From Peptococcaceae bacterium (GTDB lineage: Bacteria > Bacillota > Peptococcia > Peptococcales > Peptococcaceae), in contig CAAETY010000147.1 of the NCBI GenBank assembly GCA_900759105.1, forward strand, positions 14,944-78,943: a stretch of DNA of 64,000 nucleotides, in the 5' to 3' direction. Both the position numbers and the translations under genes were made by a program. Of this stretch, positions 25,701 to 34,034 are shown piece by piece (positions within the stretch are counted from its first letter, which is position 1; every line of letters begins with the position of its first letter). Under the pieces are notes generated by a model. It was not told where the DNA came from. It saw only the letters and a list, made by a program, of their open reading frames with translations, and did not search any database.

Positions 25701-25883
25701 TTATCGCATGTTAATGCTGACCTTGAAATTTCCTAGAAAGAAAGCTAATAATAAAATACTGACTAATTCAAGAATTGACAGAAAAAGTAGTTCTAAACCA
25801 TAACTGTAGAGTGTTTTCTCTGATTGTGAAATAGCTCCTTGGTGAATAAGAAATTCTGCTGTTTTTGTAATAAAATTAGTCAT
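25701..25883 (-). pseudogene. Truncated AgrB-like protein
   Basis: A 60-residue remnant with the typical N-terminus of AgrB, the membrane peptidase that matures the agr autoinducing peptide: a start helix, then GAISQSEKTLYSYGLELLFLS and a first hydrophobic segment. A normal AgrB is about 190-210 residues, with catalytic His and Cys beyond this point, and these are missing. The last residues (KVSINMR) look unrelated and come from the fusion point. AGAGGTGAAG gives a strong start at ATG 25883. It sits beside the AgrC/AgrA-like pair, which supports the identification. No AgrD peptide gene was found. Confidence 0.6.
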
Positions 25884-25947
25884 TGCTTCACCTCTTTTTC
25901 AACATATCATAAAAAAACAGCTTGTGCGAAAACATGACGTGAAATGC

Positions 25948-25985
25948 AAAAAAATTTCCCACCGGCCAAAAAACCGTGTGGGAAA
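25948..25985 (-). terminator. Rho-independent terminator of the kinase operon
   Basis: TTTCCCAC and GTGGGAAA arms, followed by seven T residues on the minus strand. It separates the two-component genes from the AgrB remnant. Confidence 0.85.
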
Positions 25986-25996
25986 GGTTGTGGATG

Positions 25997-27292
25997 TTAG
26001 TGACATAGCGCAAATTGAAAGGTAAAGAGGCCGTCCTTCCATGAAAATTCCGGCGTTACCTCGTAGTTCTCGAGGGCTTCGCGAATGTTGCGCATGCCGA
26101 AACCATGGTTGATTGAATCGGCTTTGGTGGTGCGCCAATCGCTGTGTTGCGGTGGCAAGGCGGTATTGGTGATTTTACAAAAGAGGGAGGTGGCATCTTG
26201 CACCAAGGTGAGGGTGATGGTTTTGTCAGCGTCTTGAGGAAGTTGGGCACAGGCTTCGAGGGCATTGTCCAGTGCATTGCCAAAGATGACGCAAAGGTCA
26301 TCCGGCGCAATCGAGAGTCGGTCGGCAATACGGAGCGAAGTCGTAAAGGCGATGCCCTTGCTTTGCGCCACTTCCTTTTTGGCATTTAGGATAGCATCCA
26401 AGGCGATATTGCCGGTATTGATGCCGGTACCGATGGCTTGCAGCTGGTCGATTAGGGAACGGATATAGTGCTTTCCGCCTGCAAGGTCACCCTGGTCCAT
26501 ATAGCCGTCAATGGCCAGTAGTTGATTGGTCATGTCATGCTTGAGGCGGCGCACCTCTGTTTGTTGGACAATAATTTCGTCCACATGCTTGAGTTGCCCT
26601 TTAAGTTGCTGCTCATACTGTGCTTTGCGTTGAAGCTCTAGGCTTTGGCGGGCAAAGCGTTCATATAAATATAGCACAAAAAAACTACAAAAAATTAGGA
26701 CAAAGGAGCAAATGCCTGCCATGGTGTTGTAGGTAAAGTCGTTGAGCTTGTAGGTCATCCAAAATAAGATAAAGACCACAAGGATAACACCGGAAAAGAG
26801 AACAACAAAGAGAAGCCAGTAGATTTTGCCCAATTTAAAGTCGCGCATGTTACTTTTTACACGGATGGCATCACATACCATCAAACCTAAGGTCTTAGAA
26901 ACGATGAGGCCCAGTAATAAATAGGAAGGGATTTGAACCGCTTCTTCAATGTTAATCTTAAAAATAAAAGAAATGCTATAGAGGACGCCTATTTCAATTG
27001 CAATTATAATAGCCATGCAAAAAATTGCAGCCAGACTTCGTTTGGGCAAGAGTCCTTTATAAAAATAATATGAAATACCGATAGCGCTTAAAATCATTCC
27101 AATATAATTGATGAATATATATAAGAAATAGTGATTAACAAGCCATATTAAGCCTCCCAATAAAACAATGCCCATTCCGTAGCGCCAAAGGGAAAGAGGG
27201 AATCGTCGCTCCATAAAGGCATCAAAAAGCATAAAAAACATCAAGGCTTCAATCCATCCGGTAAGGTTCATGGCAAGTTCGACAATGCTCAT
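25997..27292 (-). CDS. Sensor histidine kinase, AgrC-like (GHKL type)
   Basis: A 431-residue sensor kinase. The N-terminal half has six membrane helices, as in AgrC peptide receptors. It is followed by a dimerisation helix with the phospho-acceptor region VRRLKHDMTNQL and a GHKL ATPase with N-box FGNALDNALEA and G-box HGFGMRNIREAL. The start ATG overlaps the regulator stop by 4 bases. A peptide signal is likely by family, but no peptide gene is seen and the neighbouring agrB is truncated, so the present ligand may come from elsewhere. Confidence 0.92.
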   Translation of the reverse strand: MSIVELAMNLTGWIEALMFFMLFDAFMERRFPLSLWRYGMGIVLLGGLIWLVNHYFLYIFINYIGMILSAIGISYYFYKGLLPKRSLAAIFCMAIIIAIEIGVLYSISFIFKINIEEAVQIPSYLLLGLIVSKTLGLMVCDAIRVKSNMRDFKLGKIYWLLFVVLFSGVILVVFILFWMTYKLNDFTYNTMAGICSFVLIFCSFFVLYLYERFARQSLELQRKAQYEQQLKGQLKHVDEIIVQQTEVRRLKHDMTNQLLAIDGYMDQGDLAGGKHYIRSLIDQLQAIGTGINTGNIALDAILNAKKEVAQSKGIAFTTSLRIADRLSIAPDDLCVIFGNALDNALEACAQLPQDADKTITLTLVQDATSLFCKITNTALPPQHSDWRTTKADSINHGFGMRNIREALENYEVTPEFSWKDGLFTFQFALCH

Positions 27293-27993
27293 ACGGAATA
27301 TTCCTCCTCTTTAAAATGTAAAAATGCTTGATTGAGATGGTCGCGATAGGCACGCCCCAAAGGGAGTGGTGTGGCACAATGGGTGAGGGTGACTTCGGTG
27401 TGACTAATGGCAGTGAGGTGGCTTAGATTGATAAGGCAGCGTTTGCTGATACGGCAAAAGCTTGTGTCCAGTTTTTCGGCCAAATCTTTGATGGGCTGGC
27501 GGATGGTATAGGTGGTATCGGCGGTAGTGTGAATATGAATACGGTGATCTTTGGCTTCAAAATAGAGTATCTCATCGTAACGCAATCGCACAGAGTGGCG
27601 ACTGTCCTTGAAGGAAAAGACGCGTTGCCGGCGTTTGAAGCGATGGGCAAGATGCGCCAAGGCATCGTTTAATTCGTTGGAATTGATGGGCTTGCGCAAA
27701 AACCACACCGGGTTGCATTTGAAGCACTCAAAGACGTATTGACTATAGGCAGTGACAAAGACCACCAGCACCGAGTCGTCAATGGCGTAAATGGCGTTGG
27801 CAAGGTCAAAGCCTTCCATTGTCTGTAGTTTCAAGTCCAAAAATAGCGCATCAAAACGCAAGCCCTGTTGCTCGTAGGCTGCCAATAAGGATTCGCCGGT
27901 TTCATAAACTTCTACCTCATACCCTTGAGCAAGCAAGGCGTTTTCAATTTGTCTAACATCGTCGTATTGGTCATCGCAAATGGCAATGTACAT
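27289..27993 (-). CDS. LytTR-type response regulator, AgrA-like
   Basis: A 234-residue response regulator. The receiver domain (1-120) has acidic residues at 7-8, phospho-acceptor Asp53 in LFLDLKL and a conserved Lys in FLRKPI. The LytTR DNA-binding domain (about 135-230) begins RVFSFKDSRHSVRLRYDEILYFEA and ends PLGRAYRD. It is the first gene of the operon with the AgrC-like kinase; GGAGGGATTTT precedes ATG 27993. Targets would be promoters with paired LytTR repeats, which I did not identify here. Confidence 0.93.
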   Translation of the reverse strand: MYIAICDDQYDDVRQIENALLAQGYEVEVYETGESLLAAYEQQGLRFDALFLDLKLQTMEGFDLANAIYAIDDSVLVVFVTAYSQYVFECFKCNPVWFLRKPINSNELNDALAHLAHRFKRRQRVFSFKDSRHSVRLRYDEILYFEAKDHRIHIHTTADTTYTIRQPIKDLAEKLDTSFCRISKRCLINLSHLTAISHTEVTLTHCATPLPLGRAYRDHLNQAFLHFKEEEYSV

Positions 27994-28110
27994 AAAATCC
28001 CTCCTATACAGCCATTTCTTAATAACGAGGCTATTATATACCCTGCTGTGGCAAGGTTGTCAAGTCCGGAGCAAATTGGGCGGCATTAAGAGCGCTTTTG
28101 TGGTTCAAAG

Positions 28111-28141
28111 AAAAAACACTCTACACATGTAGAGCGTTTTA
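28111..28141 (-). terminator. Rho-independent terminator
   Basis: AAAACGCTCTAC and GTAGAGTGTTTT arms with a four-base loop and a T run on the minus strand, 25 bases after the stalk protein stop at 28166. Confidence 0.85.
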
Positions 28142-28165
28142 GTATGCGATTTAAGAGCACATGGC

Positions 28166-29458
28166 TTACTGTCTGGTAAAGACCACTGCGCCCGGGGCGC
28201 CGCCGGTGCCTGGGAGGTAGTTCACGTCATAGCCCATGACCTCTGCGACAAAACGAATTGGAACCATGGTGCGGTTGTCGGCGCTGACAAACGGTGTGGT
28301 GTCCATTTGGTAAACGGTGCCGTTAACGGCATAATTGTTGTAGCCGATGGACATGGTCAGCCGTGTATCGCCCATGGTGGTGGTGATGGTTTGTACGGTG
28401 CTGTCATAGTCCACGCGAGCGCCCAAAAGCTCGCCGATGGCGCGGAATGGTACGAAGGTGCGATTATCCCTTACACATGGCGGGCTGTCGATTTCCATGG
28501 TACGACCGTCTACATTCATTTCATTGCTGCCGATGGTGAGGCGCACTTTTTCCGGTCGGTAGGTGTAGCTTTTGAGCGGAATGGTTACCGGTGTTTCCGA
28601 TAGAGAGCATCGGAGCTGGAGGGTGGCATCTTTTTCGATGGTGCCGTGTACCCTGAAACGGACAATGCCGTTGGCATCGGTGCGCACCAGAACATTTGAA
28701 ATAGAGAGGGACGCCGTGTTGGAGCTGATGTAAACAGGCACATCGCGTCCCACAGGTAGGCCGTTGTTGCGCAACAAGGCGAGCTGCACCTCTGTTGGGG
28801 TGGCGGCACTGGCGTCAATGGAAATTGGTGTGGAGAGGGTTTGGTTGCGTGGGTTTGCAATTGGGAATGAATCCACGCTGATGCCGCGAATTTTGGTTGA
28901 AACAATCATCATGGCGACATCTGCTGCCGGGGTAGGGTTAACCTTGACGATGCGTGTGGCGCTGTTACCGCCGGTGAGCTCGTATGGCCAGTAGTTGGTG
29001 ATAGCTTCCGGGTCAACGCTGCCGGTAGGCATATACAGCGTATGCAGGGTGTAGGTGCCGGTGGCGTCCAAGGTGAAGTTCATCTTTTGTGATTTGATAA
29101 GGGCGCGCGCATCCATAACAAACACGCCTTGGCGTGCAGTTTCGTGGATGTAAACGCCTTGGGGCACGGAAATACCGACCAAATCCAGACCGCTTGCGAC
29201 AAGGTCATCGCCATCGGTGGCCCACACATAAACCTTTCCGGTAGGATTGGCAGAAAGGGCGTTGCCGTGGGCGTTTTTGAGGGTGATGATGTAGTTAAAG
29301 CTTTGATACGGATCAACAACGGTATTGTTGGCGCCGGTCGTAACCACAGACTGGGATGGCGATACGTCGCTATCCGCTGCTAGGGCAGCTGTTGCCAAGC
29401 AGGGAATGGAAAAAAGCGCCAGCAGAAGCGCCAGAGATTGCAAGATGCGTTTTTGCAT
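28166..29458 (-). CDS. Secreted protein with beta domains and C-terminal stalk domain
   Basis: A 430-residue exported protein. Residues 1-28 are a signal peptide ending ALAA. The middle (about 35-300) is beta-rich and Ig-like, with patterns of adhesin or invasin repeats (VQLALLRNNGLPVGRDVPVY, then DANGIVRFRVHG). Residues 305-430 are a complete copper amine oxidase N-terminal domain with FVPFRAIGELLGARVDYD and MVPIRFVAEVMGYDV. No cell-wall anchor is seen. AAAGGAGGT precedes ATG 29458. It is a single-gene unit and probably a surface or matrix protein. Confidence 0.87.
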   Translation of the reverse strand: MQKRILQSLALLLALFSIPCLATAALAADSDVSPSQSVVTTGANNTVVDPYQSFNYIITLKNAHGNALSANPTGKVYVWATDGDDLVASGLDLVGISVPQGVYIHETARQGVFVMDARALIKSQKMNFTLDATGTYTLHTLYMPTGSVDPEAITNYWPYELTGGNSATRIVKVNPTPAADVAMMIVSTKIRGISVDSFPIANPRNQTLSTPISIDASAATPTEVQLALLRNNGLPVGRDVPVYISSNTASLSISNVLVRTDANGIVRFRVHGTIEKDATLQLRCSLSETPVTIPLKSYTYRPEKVRLTIGSNEMNVDGRTMEIDSPPCVRDNRTFVPFRAIGELLGARVDYDSTVQTITTTMGDTRLTMSIGYNNYAVNGTVYQMDTTPFVSADNRTMVPIRFVAEVMGYDVNYLPGTGGAPGAVVFTRQ

Positions 29459-29523
29459 GGTAAGACCTCCTTTGGCTTTATTGTAACAAATCGTGGGGTC
29501 AAGTTCCTTTCAATGTGATGACA

Positions 29524-29555
29524 AGAAAAGAACCATGCATTGGATGTGCATGGTT
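29524..29555 (-). terminator. Rho-independent terminator
   Basis: AACCATGCA (29531-29539) pairs with TGCATGGTT (29547-29555), followed by CTTTTC on the minus strand, just after the stop at 29562. Confidence 0.75.
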
Positions 29556-29561
29556 CAATGG

Positions 29562-31250
29562 TTAGCTAATTTGCTGAATAAAGAGAATGGTTTTGTCAGC
29601 GCTCAAGGCATTTTTGCCGTAGCCGCTGATATAGTAGGAATGGTCGTTAATGCCATAGGTGCCGGCAAAATAACCATCGTCCATTCCGTAGAAATTGAAC
29701 CCACTTGCATTTGCAGGGGCGTCGCCTACTTCAAGGGCAATGCCCAGCACTGCGGAAAGATCGGTCACACTCATGGATTCAGGGGCGTTTTTTATAACAA
29801 AACCCAAATCCGCCCATACCACACCGGTTGCAACAGCAGTGTTGGATGGGAAGGTTGGCATATCGGGAATTTCAACCTTATATTCCTTGTCTTCCTTATC
29901 TTCCTGCTGCTCCTGGGTGGTGCCGGTGTTTGGTTCGGTGGTAGTGGTTCCACCGGTGGTGCCGCCGTTGCCTGTGCTAGGCTCGGTGGTTGGCTCATTG
30001 GTCGTTTCACCCGGTGTAACAGGGCTGGTATTGGTAAGCGGCACAACCTTATACGCTTCGCCGTTGCTTTGATTGAGGGATACCGTATTGTAGGAGGTGC
30101 CGGTGCTTTGCTTGAGCGGCACGGTTTCGCCGGAAAATTGAACGGCAAAGTTCCCGCCATCGGCACGGAAGATAATGTACTGGTCATCACCCACAACACT
30201 CAAAGAGCCCGGACCGTAGGTGCCGGCAAGGTCAGCGTAGGTGCGGCCGACAATGTTAAAGGCTTCGGTGTTGACGGAAAGGCTGTGGGTCATGGTGCCG
30301 TCCTGCCCCACACGACCGGCAATATAACCGGATTCAAACGCCGGATTGGTAATAAGCCCACCATTTGCATCCTTGCTATCGGCCAACTGAATGGTATCGG
30401 CATTTACAAGCACAAAGGTATAGGTGCTACCGGTTTCATCCTCGAAAATGTATTGGTTATCCTTGAAATTGAGCTGGTAAACCTTATCCTCGATAGTCCA
30501 ACGATAGCGACGGGTACCGATTTTTTCAATCACACTACCGGTGTTGTAGTGACGCCAATGCCCAACAATGGTATCTTCGGCAAGACTGGTATCCGGTGCG
30601 ACAGTATCTGCATTTTTGACCTGAGCAGCCGGATCTACCGGCGCATTATTGCCAAAATGGCTGCTAAAAAGATAAACCGCTGCCAATGCGGCGAAGACAA
30701 TCCCGACAACAAGCGCGGCAATGGTCAGGATTTTTTTGCGCTTTTCGGGACTCATCCTTTTTATCAGTGGCTCCTCGATAGAAGAAATATCAATATCATC
30801 GAGTGCCACTTCCTCATCAGAAACGGCATCATTTTCATCAAGGGCATCGTGTGGGATAGCATCTTTATCGGACGCTTCTAAAGTATCATCATCGGCGTCA
30901 GCAAGGGTATCCTCTAAGATAGCATCCTCGTTGGAACTATCCAATGAGGCATCTTCGCTTACGGCGTCATCGATTTCAGCGGTCGCTGTATCGGTGGTAA
31001 GGTCGTCAGCCATTTCATTTTCCGGAGTGGCAATGTATGCGTCAATCGCATCCGGTGTTTCTTCGGCGTCCTCCGAAGGGGTATCTATATCGTTGGCACT
31101 GCTTGCTTGATTGGATTCAGCCTCATCATGCAAATCCTCAAGCGGTGGCATGACACGGGTCAAATCACTGACCGACTCATCGAGCGGCTTGCCGCATTTG
31201 GTGCAAAAGAGCCCGTCTTGGTCTTCTGCCTGACAGTGTGGACATTTCAT
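29562..31250 (-). CDS. Zinc-ribbon membrane-anchored protein with acidic linker
   Basis: A 562-residue protein with clear modules: zinc ribbon CPHC-x9-CTKC at residues 3-19, a very acidic Asp/Glu/Ala/Ser-rich stretch to about 165, a basic stop (RMSPEKRKK), one membrane helix (about 178-200), a beta-rich outside domain with repeated strands, a Thr/Pro/Gly-rich spacer (TEPSTGNGGTTGGTTTTEPN) and a C-terminal domain. AAAGGAGATG lies before ATG 31250. This layout, with cytoplasmic zinc ribbon and outside domain, occurs in many Bacillota proteins of unknown function. It stands alone with its own terminator. Confidence 0.82.
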   Translation of the reverse strand: MKCPHCQAEDQDGLFCTKCGKPLDESVSDLTRVMPPLEDLHDEAESNQASSANDIDTPSEDAEETPDAIDAYIATPENEMADDLTTDTATAEIDDAVSEDASLDSSNEDAILEDTLADADDDTLEASDKDAIPHDALDENDAVSDEEVALDDIDISSIEEPLIKRMSPEKRKKILTIAALVVGIVFAALAAVYLFSSHFGNNAPVDPAAQVKNADTVAPDTSLAEDTIVGHWRHYNTGSVIEKIGTRRYRWTIEDKVYQLNFKDNQYIFEDETGSTYTFVLVNADTIQLADSKDANGGLITNPAFESGYIAGRVGQDGTMTHSLSVNTEAFNIVGRTYADLAGTYGPGSLSVVGDDQYIIFRADGGNFAVQFSGETVPLKQSTGTSYNTVSLNQSNGEAYKVVPLTNTSPVTPGETTNEPTTEPSTGNGGTTGGTTTTEPNTGTTQEQQEDKEDKEYKVEIPDMPTFPSNTAVATGVVWADLGFVIKNAPESMSVTDLSAVLGIALEVGDAPANASGFNFYGMDDGYFAGTYGINDHSYYISGYGKNALSADKTILFIQQIS

Positions 31251-31447
31251 TGTATCATCTCCTTTGGTAAAGAGAACGTATTTAATCACTTCATTATCCC
31301 AAAAAGTGACACTTATCGCAAGAGCCTATTATATTGGGATATGGTAAAAACAAGAAGACACTGCCTAGAGGTTTTTCTTGTGCTATAATGAAAGCATAAT
31401 ACATAAAGCGCGCCGCCTGCACGACGCGGAAGGAAGGAGATTCTTTT

Positions 31448-32098
31448 ATGAACGAAGAAAAAACCCCGATGTCCTGTATTGATTGTCACGTGCTCCATTG
31501 CCGTTACCCGGAAAAAGGCGAAGCACCGAAATTTTGCCTCACCGAAAATATTCCGGCGGAAACCCAACAACGTGCCATGGATTACCTCATGAGTCCGGAG
31601 GACAACCGTATCGCTGTCGCTGCCGCTGAAGTAGAATATGAAGGCTACTGCAAACGCACCCGCGTAGAAGAAATCATCGAATTTGCCAAAAAGATAGGCG
31701 CCAAAAAGCTTGGCATCGCAACCTGCATGGGCCTCATCGACGAAGCACAAATTCTGGCAAAAATTCTCCGCGCCAACGGTTTTGAAGTATATGGCGTAAT
31801 CTGCAAAGTAGGCTCCAACAAAAAGAGCAGCATCGGCATCCCGGTAGAATGCGAAGAAATCGGGCCATACATGTGTAACCCTGTGCTCCAAGCCGAAGCA
31901 TTGAACGACGCCAACACCGACCTCAACATCATCAATGGCCTCTGCGTTGGCCACGACAGCCTCTTTATCAAACACTCCAACGCCATCGTTACCACCGTTG
32001 TAACCAAAGACCGCGTACTCGGCCACAACCCATGCGTGGCACTCTATCAAGCAGACAAATACTTCAAGAAAAAATTCTTCCCTGAAGAAAACAAGTAA
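31448..32098 (+). CDS. DUF1847 Cys-rich protein
   Basis: A 216-residue protein of the DUF1847 family, marked by MSCIDCHVLHCRYPEK near the start, CMGLIDEAQILAKILRANGFEV in the middle and conserved cysteines at ICKVGSNKK, VECEEIGPYMCNP and GLCVGHDSLF. The family is common in anaerobes and is thought to bind metal; no activity is known. GAAGGAGA precedes ATG 31448. The acetyltransferase gene follows 24 bases after the stop and is likely in the same operon. Confidence 0.9.
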   Translation: MNEEKTPMSCIDCHVLHCRYPEKGEAPKFCLTENIPAETQQRAMDYLMSPEDNRIAVAAAEVEYEGYCKRTRVEEIIEFAKKIGAKKLGIATCMGLIDEAQILAKILRANGFEVYGVICKVGSNKKSSIGIPVECEEIGPYMCNPVLQAEALNDANTDLNIINGLCVGHDSLFIKHSNAIVTTVVTKDRVLGHNPCVALYQADKYFKKKFFPEENK

Positions 32099-32122
32099 TT
32101 GACAGAAGGAAGGGCTGACAGC

Positions 32123-32560
32123 ATGCATTACAAAAATGCGACGATGGATGATTTTGATGTGGCGTTTGATTATATCGAAAAGCTCTGGACCTACAACACC
32201 TACGACAAGGATGTGATTCGTAAGGTGTATGCCGATGTGCTTAACGATGCCGATAGCTTTGCGTTCTTTCTTGTAGACGATGAAGGAGGCTATCACGGTT
32301 TTTGTCACGGCACCTATTTTAATACGTTCTGGCTTTCAGGCATGACCTGCTATGTTTCCAGTATTATCACCAATGAAGATGAACGTGGACAAGGCAACGG
32401 CATCAAGCTCATGGACCATGCTCGCGATCTTGCCAAGGAACGCGGCTGCAAAGGCCTTGTGCTCGATAGTGGCATGCCACGCACCCAAGCCCATCGCTTT
32501 TATGAAAAATACGGCTTCGAAAAAAGCTGTTACGGCTTTGACTATTACTTGGAGCCATAA
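32123..32560 (+). CDS. GNAT family acetyltransferase
   Basis: A 145-residue GNAT-fold protein with the acetyl-CoA loop motif DERGQGNGIKLMDHARDLAKE (about residues 90-110) and the C-terminal motif HRFYEKYGFEKSCYGFDYYL. It transfers an acetyl group to an unknown amine. GAAGGAAGGG precedes ATG 32123; the reading further upstream from TTG 32099 has no such site. Co-transcribed with DUF1847. Confidence 0.92.
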   Translation: MHYKNATMDDFDVAFDYIEKLWTYNTYDKDVIRKVYADVLNDADSFAFFLVDDEGGYHGFCHGTYFNTFWLSGMTCYVSSIITNEDERGQGNGIKLMDHARDLAKERGCKGLVLDSGMPRTQAHRFYEKYGFEKSCYGFDYYLEP

Positions 32561-32566
32561 TGAACG

Positions 32567-32602
32567 ACACCCCACCATGCGCCACATGGTGGGGTGTTTT
32601 GT
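32567..32602 (+). terminator. Rho-independent terminator
   Basis: Perfect 13-bp arms ACACCCCACCATG and CATGGTGGGGTGT with a TTTT tail. Confidence 0.9.
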
Positions 32603-32607
32603 TGGAG

Positions 32608-33903
32608 CTATTTTTCCAAACTTTTTTCATCCAAGAGAAAATCGTAAATATTCATGGTAAGAATACCTTTTTCATCGTAATAAGTTGGGACGATATCTTT
32701 GGTAATAACAATTTTTTTGAAGGAGTCGTCAATTTTTTTGAAGGGACGAATTTCTTGGGTCCGCTTGGCATTATCCGGCAAGGCGTAGGCGGATTGGATG
32801 TAATAGCGTTCAGAGCCGAGGTTACAGACAAAGTCAATTTCCAATTGTTTACGCACGTTGTTGCCGTTTTCATTTTTTTCACTGGTTTCTACCACACCGA
32901 TATCTACTTGATAGCCACGCATTCGGAGTTCGTTATAAATGACGTTTTCCATCGTGTGGGTTTGCTCAAATTGACGGAAGTTGATGCGAGCGTTGCGCAA
33001 GCCGAGGTCAGAGAAATAGTATTTTTTGGGTGTTTCTATATAAGCCTTGCCCTTGATATCATAGCGCATGGTGGCTTCAATGAGAAAAGAATCCTCAAAG
33101 TAATTTAGGTATTTTTTAAGGGTGTTTGCGGTTACCTTAACATTTTCCCTGCTTTTGAAGGTTTTTTCGAGTTTGGTAGGATTGGTGAGAGCCCCGATTG
33201 ATGATGAGAGGATACTGAGAAGGTCTTCTAAGATATCCGGATTTTTCACACGATGGCGTTTGGTAATGTCACGCAGATAGATCTCATCAAAGAGATTTTG
33301 TAGAGTAGCTGCCTTGTCAGCAGTGTCTTCGCGGAGTACTACCATCGGAATGCCACCGTAGAGCATATAATCACTGAGACCCATGTAGCGGTCACCCGGA
33401 TATACACTCATAAATTCCGAAAAACTCAGTGGGTACATATGAATTTCATCACCACGCCCGGCAAATTCGGTGATGATATCTTTAGAAAGAAATTTGGCGT
33501 TGCTGCCGGTAACAAAGACGTCTATGTTATCCTTGCGAAGATAGCCGTTGAGAACACTTTCAAAGCAATCGAGAAGCTGGACTTCATCCAAGAGAAGATA
33601 ATACATGGCATCATCAGTTATTTTGCTTTGGATGTAGGACATGAATTTTTCCGGATTGGCGCCACGTTTTTCTTTTTCGAGCTTGATGAGGCTATCTCCC
33701 ATAGCACTAATATCCTCTGCGGCGTCAAAAGCAAAGCGGATAATGTGATCTGCAGGGACACCACTCTCCAAAAGGTGATGATAGAAGAGGGTGTTGAGCA
33801 AATAGGATTTACCACAGCGGCGAATACCGGTGATGATTTTAATGAGCCCATTACCCTTTTTTTGAATGAGCTTATTGAGGTATAAATCGCGTTGTATTTC
33901 CAT
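32608..33903 (-). CDS. DUF4143-type AAA ATPase
   Basis: A 431-residue protein of the AAA_14/DUF4143 family. It has Walker A GIRRCGKS (26-33), Walker B YLLLDEVQLL, sensor VTGSNAKFLS and the C-terminal DUF4143 part with YFSDLGLRNARINF and a nuclease-like IDFVCNLGSERYYIQ segment. These ATPases are widespread and often acquired horizontally; their role is unknown. CAGGAGG precedes ATG 33903. It is a stand-alone gene. Confidence 0.9.
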   Translation of the reverse strand: MEIQRDLYLNKLIQKKGNGLIKIITGIRRCGKSYLLNTLFYHHLLESGVPADHIIRFAFDAAEDISAMGDSLIKLEKEKRGANPEKFMSYIQSKITDDAMYYLLLDEVQLLDCFESVLNGYLRKDNIDVFVTGSNAKFLSKDIITEFAGRGDEIHMYPLSFSEFMSVYPGDRYMGLSDYMLYGGIPMVVLREDTADKAATLQNLFDEIYLRDITKRHRVKNPDILEDLLSILSSSIGALTNPTKLEKTFKSRENVKVTANTLKKYLNYFEDSFLIEATMRYDIKGKAYIETPKKYYFSDLGLRNARINFRQFEQTHTMENVIYNELRMRGYQVDIGVVETSEKNENGNNVRKQLEIDFVCNLGSERYYIQSAYALPDNAKRTQEIRPFKKIDDSFKKIVITKDIVPTYYDEKGILTMNIYDFLLDEKSLEK

Positions 33904-33987
33904 GAAAAGCCTCCTGTTTAGAAAGGATTTTTGCAACTAATTGCACTTTTGCTTCCTAAAACCACTTATTCGTATTGCTTTGACATC

Positions 33988-34018
33988 AAAAAAGACCATT
34001 CCGCGGGGAATGGTCTTT
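33988..34018 (-). terminator. Rho-independent terminator of icd
   Basis: AAAGACCATTCC and GGAATGGTCTTT arms, six T residues on the minus strand, downstream of icd. Confidence 0.9.
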
Positions 34019-34034
34019 GTGATGAGAGGTATGA

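Noticed and set aside
29493..30881. 462-residue plus-strand frame opposite the zinc-ribbon protein
   Set aside because: Low-complexity Gly/Ile/Asn composition caused by the opposite gene; no start signal.
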